A stretch of DNA of 64,000 nucleotides from Siphonodentalium dalli. Its lineage: Eukaryota > Mollusca > Scaphopoda > Gadilida > Siphonodentaliidae. The stretch lies in assembly GCA_032622095.1 (NCBI GenBank), contig CP136069.1:31128342-31192341 (forward strand), in the 5' to 3' direction. This document shows positions 56,230 through 64,000 of this stretch, piece after piece. The number at the start of each line of letters is the position of its first letter. The stretch's first letter is position 1. The notes below the pieces were generated by a model that was not told where the DNA came from, did not search any database, and was given only the letters and a program-made list of their open reading frames with translations. Both the position numbers and the translations under genes were made by a program.

Positions 56230-56304
56230 GAGCCTCAGGTTTGGTGACTTGTCAGCAGATCACAGATATGAAGACATTTGGTTTAATTCAATCATCATCG
56301 GCCC
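56230..56304 (-). ncRNA. C/D-box snoRNA-like unit 18 (subtype IV)
   Basis: Divergent subtype: box C ATGATGA and box D CTGA remain, but the middle has changed (AATTAAACCAAATGTCTTC, then GACAAGTCACCAAAC before D). The boxes and stem are kept while the middle changed. Confidence 0.42.
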
Positions 56305-57059
56305 AAAAAAGCAGAAATATTTATAAATGACAATTTTAACAAATGATAATAAAAGGCTCCTCGGCCAGAGTGTCCACTATGTTCGTATGAGAAATCCATG
56401 TACCAAATTTGAAAACAAACACAACTTGAGCTAAAACTATCACACGGAAACCAAAATACTCGTCAAGGTTTTAAAATGAGGATAAAGACAGAAGAAAGAT
56501 TTATCATATGACTGTACGGTATTTCCAATTTAATGATAGTTTGAAACTATCAACGATATCCCGGTATATCGTGCACTGATATCGGTATATCGTACAAAGG
56601 ACTGCTTGTGAAAAAACATAGTTATTCGATGCTAAATTTTTATTATTCATGTATAATCAGGTAACTTCTGCATTGACAATGGCAACCACGAATATGTTGT
56701 ATGATAAATATGTTCTATTTGAAAACAAGACTTGGACTCATGCGTTGTATGTATATATACACCGATAATTTACAAACAAGAGCTGTTCATCACATAAAAG
56801 ACCTATCCACCCACATCAGGTACTACAGGTGAGAACTGTCCAGTGCCGTATTTGGTAGATATGCTTCGATTGACACATCACAACATCTTCATTGTGTTCA
56901 AACAGAGATTAAAGTGTTTGTGTGAGAATGTTTTATTGGTTATCAGTCGAAAATACATTACCTGTTGCAATATTATTTTTAAAAAAAAAAAAACCCTGCC
57001 TGGAAAATTTCCCCCATGTTATCACTGATGTTATTGGAAACATATGTTTTTTTTTTGCC

Positions 57060-57450
57060 TTAACCCTTTACCCAACAGAAGGGCCCTGTGCCAATGCATT
57101 CTCTTATATATGCGAGTCGACCATAGGTCGCCTCGCATATATAAGAGAATGCATTGGCTTAACGCATTAAAAATTATAAAATTGTTAAAGAATGTAAGAA
57201 AAAATGGTAAAAAAATATTTTTTTTTAGGCCAATGCATTCTCTTATATATGCGAGGCGACCTATGGTCGACTCGCATATATAAGAGAATGCATTGGCACA
57301 GGGCATAACTGTAACTATCACAATGTGGTCAAGGAACCGGTTCCAATGATATCCATATTTGTATGGTTCTATTGAGACAGACCGAAGATATTTTAGGCTG
57401 TTGAAGCTTTATTTGGCCGGTTTTGGCCGGTTTGTTGGGTAAAGGGTTAA
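57060..57450. mobile_element. piggyBac-like MITE at TTAA
   Basis: Same family and orientation as the copy at 55306. Right flank CAAATGATAAGTCTCATTT is array sequence; left flank is unrelated AT-rich DNA, so the insertion coincides with or followed a rearrangement of the array. Confidence 0.8.
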
Positions 57451-57935
57451 CAAATGATAAGTCTCATTTAAAATAAAGGTTAGTCCTCAAAATTAGCCAC
57501 GCAATAAATAAGCGAGGTCATGGGAAATGCAGACTCAACATGGAATTTTAACATGCCACAGCATTAAATTTTCCATGGGACATTTTTTTCTAATTTCAAG
57601 AAATCAATTTGAAGCTATGGTCTATAAATCGGTGTTTATGCAGAAAATAAAATACCCACAACTGTCATTGGACAAAACATCACCTCTCCCACTATTCCGA
57701 GCTTGACATTTATTGAGCCATTAAAGTGACAATAGAGTTAGGTGGTGATCACACGTCTACTGGAGATAACATTCCAAAATAATATCAAAAGAAAACGCTA
57801 AAAAAAACTTGAAAGATGGGTTGTAATTGTAAAATACTGGTCTAATAGTAGTAGTGGTCTAAGTGCACCATAGTGTTATAACCCCTGAAGTTATTGATAA
57901 TTTATTTATATGTTAATTTGTTGCCATTAAATTTA

Positions 57936-58016
57936 GAGCCTCAGGTTGGATGATTTTCAGCAGATCAAGGATCTGAGGCATGTCAGATCCATAGGATTAT
58001 TAGTCATCATCGACTC
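57936..58016 (-). ncRNA. C/D-box snoRNA-like unit 19 (subtype III)
   Basis: Subtype III with box C ATGATGA and box D CTGA; inner stem reads GTCG on one side, weakening the closing helix. Confidence 0.45.
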
Positions 58017-58897
58017 AAAAAAAAAGCAATAAGATTTATCAACTGCCAACAATTGAGAAGGCCCTTTCTTTACTAAATGGATTCTCCTGTTCAGTTATAA
58101 AATACATTGGAATGGTCTATTATACATCTGGAGGGGTTTTCAGGAGAAATAAGCAGATGACTGATAATATACATGCAAGTACAGAAAGAACACTCGTCAG
58201 AAAGAGTCCTTTTTTCGGCCAAAAAATTGGGCCGACCTGGATTTTTGACACGTAAATCACGTCTCTACGGCTAAATAAATATCTACTATATTTATATGAA
58301 GCAGCAAATAATTTTCAAAAAAGATTTACTTTTATTAAAATACATGTCTATTTGTGGTTGCATATGAATCCCAAACTCTGGAATAAATCTGTTATTCTGA
58401 GAATCGCGCGGCCAGGTGAAATGCAATGTCAACATGATGGCACGGAAGTTGCCGAATAGTATCAATGTCGTCATGTGCAGTATTGCGCAACATTGTGTCG
58501 CGAGTCACGGGAGATAGAAATTCCATGTACCTTCTTGGAGATCCCAACTTTCTGGTGCATATTTTTTTTTTTACCTTTCTGGGTATATTGTCAGATATAA
58601 AGCTAGTTTTCTGTCAGAAATTTCGGCAACTGGATACAAAGATATTGAGAATACCAACTTTTATCTTGTATTTAGAATATGGTGCATTATAGATAAACTA
58701 AAAAAAAAAAAAAAAAAAATTCCTACCTGCCCAGACCTGCCACTGGATTTTTTGGCTCTAGAAATCCAACATGCCATGTAGCATTAAATTTGCTGCGAGA
58801 CAATTTTCCCAATTTGGGGGGGGGGGGGGGGGGGGGGTACTAGTGTAATAAACTACTGAAGTTATTGATACAAGTTATTTGTATGTTAATTTGTTTT

Positions 58898-58972
58898 GAG
58901 CCTCAGGTTTGGTGACTTGTCAGCAGATCACAGATATGAAGACATTTGGTTTAATTCAATCATCATCGGCCC
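58898..58972 (-). ncRNA. C/D-box snoRNA-like unit 20 (subtype IV)
   Basis: Same as unit 18. Together units 17-18 and 19-20 are a recent duplication of a 1.8-kb or longer block. Confidence 0.42.
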
Positions 58973-59252
58973 AAAAAAGCAGAAATATTTATAAATGACA
59001 ATTTTAACAAATGATAATGAAAGGCTCCTCGGCCAGAGTGTCCACTATGTTCGTATGAGAAATCCATGTACCAAATTTGAAAACAAACATAACTTGAGCT
59101 AAAACTATCACACGGAAACCACAATACTCGTCAAGGTTTTAAAATGAGGATAAAGACAGAAGAAAGATTTATCATAGGACTGTACGGTATTTCCAATTTA
59201 AAATATCGCGATAGTTTGAAACTATCAACGATATCCCGGTATATCGTGCACT

Positions 59253-59352
59253 NNNNNNNNNNNNNNNNNNNNNNNNNNNNNNNNNNNNNNNNNNNNNNNN
59301 NNNNNNNNNNNNNNNNNNNNNNNNNNNNNNNNNNNNNNNNNNNNNNNNNNNN
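59253..59352. other. Assembly gap, 100 N
   Basis: Exactly 100 N. The left side is the end of a duplicated array block; the right side is the start of the copy of an RPL5 intron segment. A join of unrelated contigs here is plausible. Confidence 0.98.
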
Positions 59353-59773
59353 CCATAGGCAAGTAACTAAAGTATATAATAAACAGAATATCCACCCTTT
59401 TTTATTGGATATGGGTTAAATCTCATTTGTGATGACAAAACATCTGAATTTCCACCCGTGGCTAAAGCCACTCGTGGAAATTCAATGTTTTGTCATCACT
59501 CAAGAGATATAACCCATATCCACTGAAAAAGTGTGGATATCCTCTATATTTCTCTCATTCAAAGTGGTTTTGAAGCCCAACTCATTGCCAAAAAACACTA
59601 AAAAAGCAGGAAATTTCTTTTTTAGTTGCGGAAAAAATTGCTTGTTGGTGGCTTTGACCACCCACCCACCCCGGCAGACGTGCCGGAAACCCCCCCCCCC
59701 CCCCCCCCCCTGCTATGTTAAGAATTTTATATATAAATTTGATAATAAACTTTCCAGAGAAGATGAGGCCTAA

Positions 59774-59867
59774 GCAGAATGAGTTCTCCAGAGGGTGAAT
59801 TTATTGATGCTAGACCGCTATGCAGGATAGCGTCACTAAATTCACCCTTTGGGGGACCTCATTCTGC
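59774..59867. repeat. GCAGAATGAGG hairpin (duplicated block, right copy)
   Basis: Same sequence as 24861-24954. Confidence 0.75.
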
Positions 59868-61878
59868 AAATGACAGGCACACTAAACTCAGGCATGAGTT
59901 CACCGGGAGGTTAGGCCAAAAAAAAGAAAGACCCGTGTTTCCGGTGACCCGTCCGCCCCGATATCAGAGCACCCGACTGTTTTCATTTTGCAAAATTAGT
60001 ACGCATCCGGTTTTATTTTCGTGCCACCTGGAAAAATTACGTGTACAAATATGCAAAATCATCTTCGATTTTCTATTAGTTGCCGTCATTAATTTAATTC
60101 AACGAGTCATTAGCATAATTAAGTTAATTGTGTTAAATCATGCTCACAAAACACATCAAACATCAAAAACGGGAATTTACATGTACCTCGAAAATGGGGG
60201 GAACACTAAACAAAAATAAAATGATGTCTTTTATGCTTATGGTTCATGATTGAGCCTATATAGTATATACGTTTATTAACTCAATGCGATATGTGAAGGG
60301 GTATTGGTTAATAGAATTTAAAGGAGCTTGGACACAGACTCAACATTCTGAGTTAAATTTAAGTGATGATAGATGGGCACTAAAAGGTGTAACACTAGTA
60401 TGGATGCAAACATTGAGCATTTGTGGGAGGGTGGTGATTTTTAATGCCGGTTGAATATTGTTCACATACAGGGAACTCGTGCTTTCCTGCAGCATGCTAT
60501 TATGGGATAGCCACTGGAATGGAGTGAACTCTGAATACTCACTTATATCAAGATCATACATATATTTAGGACTATTAATTTGAATATAATAATTTTAACT
60601 ACTAGATACATGACATAAGATCCTTCCTGGCTAAAAATATTTAAGTCATGGGTCATTCAAGCTTCCAAATTTTGTCTAGGTAATTTTGGAAGTAACAAAT
60701 AAACAAAATATCAACATACTAGTAATGGCTACATATGCTATATAGTATTTTCAACAGCTGCATAAAAATACTGTCCATGGCCATAGCCATTTTCCAGCTG
60801 TTTTCAATTTTTCACAACAAGTGAAACACTCACTATTTCTACCATATCAGGAATAGACTAGCACGGAATGCTCTATTCTGTTCCAATGTCTTGCACATGG
60901 CTGTTTGTTTGGGACCAAAACAGTGTTTATAGTTGATTTCTTATGACTTCAATAAGTCTTTCTGGGACATGTACATGTATAATGTCCGTAGAAATGTAGT
61001 TCAAGTATTTTTCTACCTATTTCGATATGGGGGGGAAAAATCAAAACCATATATTATTCATTGTATTCTGGAGCTCAAACTGCCATGTGGCTTTAAGATC
61101 ACTACCGTATGCAGTACATATATAGATGTATGTGTTGTGAAGTTCCTTCCTTGCACATTCTGAAGGAACATTAATAGCTTATTCATGGCAAATATCGATC
61201 TCTATTGTAAATATCTTGTTTTTCCATGTTTTATTCAATAAAACAATTTATTCCACACCATTGACGTGAGGCACATGTATTCAACGGAATTCCATCCATT
61301 GAATACATATTAGTGTATACCTCTAGTGGAATACAAGCCGGAACTATTCTTGTTGGACGTTGACGCCAAGAAAGATGACGTACACAACGTCCATCATCCG
61401 CTTCTGGTGATCCCCCCCATAATTACTGGTTATTTGTCAGACTTAAATCACAATAAAGGTAGCTATATTATCAATGGAGGTGACATTCATGGATTGAACT
61501 ATCTGATTGAACGGTGTAGAATAAATACAGAACACAACTTGCATCACAATCTTGAAACTTTTATCTAACTCGTTGCGGACGGCGCAAAGTTATATTTCGC
61601 TCGAGCTACGCTCTCGCGAAATATATCCTTGCGCCATCCGCAACTAATTCGATAAAAGATTCTCGATTAAGAAATTAAAGATGCGCGTTGTGTTCTGTCT
61701 ATAAATTACACTATATTCTAATAGAATCTACTTAGTTTTATAATTTTTTACAAACAAGAAGTTGGCTTGGGGGTAGGATTCATATTTATTTTGAGCAAAG
61801 TTGAAAATAAAATGAAAATCCACTTCAACTGGGGAACTTCATTCTGATCCTAGGTCTTCCATAGCAGATGAAACCTAA

Positions 61879-61977
61879 GCAGAATGATGTTCACAGAGGG
61901 TGAATTTGGTGATGTTAGCCCGCTGTATGGGATATATAGCGTTAATAAATTCATCCTCAGGGGAGCTAATATTCTGC
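61879..61977. repeat. GCAGAATGATG hairpin, decayed
   Basis: Counterpart of 26984-27082; lacks the 15-bp local duplication GCAGAGAAACCTAA seen there. Confidence 0.65.
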
Positions 61978-62097
61978 AAATGTCACACACCATATCCAGG
62001 CTTCTTGTTCATCCATCAGGCTCATTAAATCAGTATTTAACTCCCACGGATTGTAGAGAGATCAAGATTCACATCATTTGGATGAACATAAATTGTA

Positions 62098-62298
62098 AAG
62101 TAATGCTCTAAATAATTGACTCCTTAACCACAGCAGAATTAAGGGTGTAATTTTTCAGGATTTAGTTGGAATATGCCTTGTTGCCATTCATCGGAAACTT
62201 TCCGATGAATGGCAACAAGCCATATTTCCAACTAAATCCTGAAAAATTACCCATAATTCTGCGGAGGTTAAGGAGTCTATTATTTAAGAGCATTACTG
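62098..62298. mobile_element. Mariner-like MITE (copy in right-hand duplicated block)
   Basis: Orthologous position to 27203-27402 within the duplicated 3.6-4 kb block. It keeps TTGTTGCCATTCATCGG, which is shortened in the other copy. Confidence 0.72.
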
Positions 62299-62802
62299 TA
62301 AGCTGTGAAGGTTTTCTATCCACAGGGATGCACATCAGATGCGTTAAGATAAATACAGAATCTTACATTCCAGATAGATGAGGCAAAAACATGTTTCCTG
62401 GGGTAGGCAGCTCAGAGGAAAATTTAGCTCAAGATTGTTGTCTGGCATCCGATATGTACTATTTGCTCTATGTACATCTTGGAATCTATGTTTGTTGTCA
62501 GAATTGTTTTAACTCATTTTAAATTGTCACACATGACAAAATCTTGAAATTTTCAGATAAAAATTAAAATCATGAATTGAGGAAAAATCCAGAAAAATTA
62601 ACATCGCTGTATCCAGATATTTGGGGATATATAACTGTTTTAGTGTAAACTTATTTCCCTGATTAATAGCACAATTCCAGGATCCTTGCTATCCCTACTG
62701 AAGAGCATATTATTAAAGCCAGCAAACAGCATGGACTATCGACTGTACGGACTGATCTACTGTACGTGTCATTACGGTCTATGTGTAATTACTTGCATTG
62801 TT

Positions 62803-63025
62803 AGTGTAAACATATTTTATTGCATAATAATATCGCAACGGGATTGAGGCACAAGTTTTACAACTTACAAATGGTCTCTCTCCCCACATAATTGTATTAC
62901 ACAAAATGAACATAAAATATAATCACACACAAACATTATAATTCATATGTACAACATCTTTTCACTTATAACAATATAATGATATAATCCCGAGTATGAC
63001 AATAACGGTGGATATTTCTCTTTAT

Positions 63026-63066
<41 letters not shown>

Positions 63067-63087
63067 GGTTCGTCCCGTGGGTCGGTG
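62803..63087 (-). mobile_element. 285-bp insertion with 8-bp target duplication
   Basis: Absent from the left copy (27901 region). GCATTGTT occurs before (62795-62802) and after it (63088-63095), and once at the empty site. It contains a 40-G run (63026-63065). On the minus strand it ends GCAATAAAATATGTTTACACT minus its last base, with an AATAAA signal, suggesting a truncated retroelement; no inverted ends, so hAT is less likely despite the 8-bp duplication. Confidence 0.72.
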
Positions 63088-63305
63088 GCATTGTTGAACA
63101 CTGTATGCAGTAAAGGAACACATCGAGCCACATCGAGCCACATCAAGAAAGTATTTTTGTAAATAAAGTTCCAAGTTTACATGAAAAAAATTACATTTAT
63201 TATATTCTTTGGTATTTATTGGTCCAGTTTTCATTTTCATATTTTGTTTTCAACAGAACAAAAGCAGAAAACTATGTACAAGTCTGATTATAGCGTCTGT
63301 CATTT

Positions 63306-63399
63306 GCAGAATGAGGTCCCCCAGAGGGTGAATTCAGTGATGCTATTCCGCACAGCAGGCTAGCATCACTAAATTCACCCTCTGGGGACCTCATTCTGC
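63306..63399. repeat. GCAGAATGAGG foldback hairpin
   Basis: Complete hairpin, centre TTCCGCACAGCAGGC. A half copy follows at 63509-63570, running into GGTTTCCGCGAGGGG. Confidence 0.75.
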
Positions 63400-63570
63400 T
63401 TAGGCCATCAACTGCTGTGGTAGACCTAGGATCAGAATGAAGTTCCCCAGTTGAAGTTGGTGATGATCACCCATTGGGCACCTCGATTATGCATTTTATC
63501 TTCTGCCTAAGCAGAATGAGGTCTCCAGAGGGACAATTTGGTGATGCTAGCCCACTGTGCGGGATAGCAG

Positions 63571-64000
63571 GGTTTCCGCGAGGGGAAAATTAATGAGTCC
63601 GTATTGGGGAAACACATAACGCGACGGGACGACCATGGTTCGTCCCGTCGGGCGAAAATTTTGTTATTTGACACTGAAAAGTAGCAATTTCCTTGCACAT
63701 AAGAGTCTCACAAAGCAACCAAAGCTACGTATATATTACGCAAGTCAATCATTTCCGTGGGTGCATTAATTCTGTTGATGGTATCCAGATAATCAATCAA
63801 CTAATTACGCACATAAGACTGCCGTCTGATTGAAGATTATATATAAATGAACAAGCTACTAGTTATTGTTTACAAATTTATACAATAAGATTCCGATGAA
63901 TCTAAACACTACAAAACATCTATGCATTGACCAATAATAGATAGCAAGGAGAATTGAATAAAGTATTTCCTAGAATTGCAAGCAGCTTCTGTGAAAATGA
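63571..64000. other. Unassigned sequence at the window edge
   Basis: A short palindrome GACGGGACGA/TCGTCCCGTC at 63622-63653, otherwise nothing recognised. No RPL5 N-terminal exon seen. Confidence 0.5.

Larger units (their letters stand above)
41488..58972 (-). repeat. 17.5-kb array of 20 C/D-snoRNA-like units
   Basis: Twenty copies of a 68-77 nt module, each embedded in a longer unit (spacing 422-2646 bp, often 500-750). Unit flanks share ATGTTAATTTGTTGCCATTG on one side and AAAGCAGAAAGATTTATCAA on the other, plus a block with GCCACGGC/GCCGTGGC and AACATGCCACAGCATTAAAT. On the minus strand each module reads box C TGATGA, then CAGATCC, CTGCTGA and CCTGAGGCTC. Four subtypes occur in the order II,I,I,I,I,I,I,II,III,I,I,II,III,III,I,II,III,IV,III,IV, so blocks containing several units were duplicated. 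The array lies upstream of the first visible RPL5 exon, in the RPL5 sense, probably inside a very long intron. Confidence 0.85.
54400..59252. repeat. Recent tandem duplication at the end of the array
   Basis: About 54480-56590 and 57451-59252 are near-identical except for the MITE at 55306-55694 and differing poly-G runs (56144-56169 and 58816-58837). Both pass through snoRNA-like subtypes III and IV. Confidence 0.8.
59353..63350. repeat. Duplicated block, right copy, starting at the gap
   Basis: Begins on the first base after the 100-N gap. Keeps the complete ATATCCAC palindrome near 59390-59540 (truncated in the left copy), has only 7 G at 61029-61035, and carries an extra 285-bp insert at 62803-63087. 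Confidence 0.92.

Noticed and set aside
61326-61568. 80-codon frame in the right duplicated block ([16 protein letters not shown])
   Set aside because: The left copy at about 26430-26670 is one C shorter in a C run and loses the frame; no recognisable domain.

Overview
This window is animal nuclear DNA, AT-rich and dense in repeats. It carries one recognisable protein gene, a spliced ribosomal protein L5 (RPL5) gene on the minus strand. Around it are C/D-box snoRNA candidates, several MITE families, a hAT transposon relic, a LINE fragment, minisatellites and two 100-N assembly gaps (10255-10354 and 59253-59352). Nothing is bacterial: there are no long ORFs, operons, tRNAs or CRISPRs. The repeat style (tandem units mentioning GGCGGCCATG, families ending in GACGGACGGACG, many ACATGTA words, pure poly-G/poly-C tracts) reminds me of marine invertebrates such as molluscs, brachiopods or amphioxus. 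That placement is an impression, not a proof.

Layout. 1-22.0 kb has no convincing gene. It holds an inverted-repeat pair (1-660 against 12.48-13.18 kb), a 30-bp minisatellite (2.2-2.6 kb), palindromes, a hAT relic with a perfect 8-bp target duplication (5.05-6.12 kb), piggyBac-like MITEs at TTAA, mariner-like MITEs at TA, a tandem GGCGGCC array (11.4-12.5 kb) and the 3' end of a LINE reverse transcriptase with one frameshift (16.1-16.7 kb). 22.07-41.41 kb is RPL5: five coding exons with correct splice sites and compatible phases, encoding the last 236 residues, followed by an AATAAA signal. The first about 63 residues are not visible upstream to 64 kb, so the next upstream intron is either longer than 22 kb or the missing exon lies in the second gap.

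The introns are the interesting part. Two RPL5 introns hold five nearly identical 84-nt copies of a C/D-box snoRNA, all in the sense orientation, with a terminal stem, boxes C, D' and D, and two guides matching the 28S rRNA sites of vertebrate U80/U77 snoRNA as I recall them. Upstream of the first visible RPL5 exon, 41.49-58.97 kb is a 17.5-kb array of 20 copies of a second C/D-like unit, also in sense orientation. Each copy has a TGATGA box C, a CTGA box D and usually a 4-5 bp closing stem. The copies fall into four subtypes with different guide regions, in a repeated II-III order. This looks like an amplified, diversifying snoRNA-like cluster in (or just upstream of) a ribosomal protein gene, and is the best candidate here for an undescribed system.

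The right end (59.35-63.35 kb, starting exactly at the second gap) is a near-identical second copy of part of an RPL5 intron (24.57-28.15 kb). It is either a recent duplication or a misplaced haplotype. The copies differ by a poly-G tract (32 against 7 G) and by a 285-bp insertion with an 8-bp target duplication.
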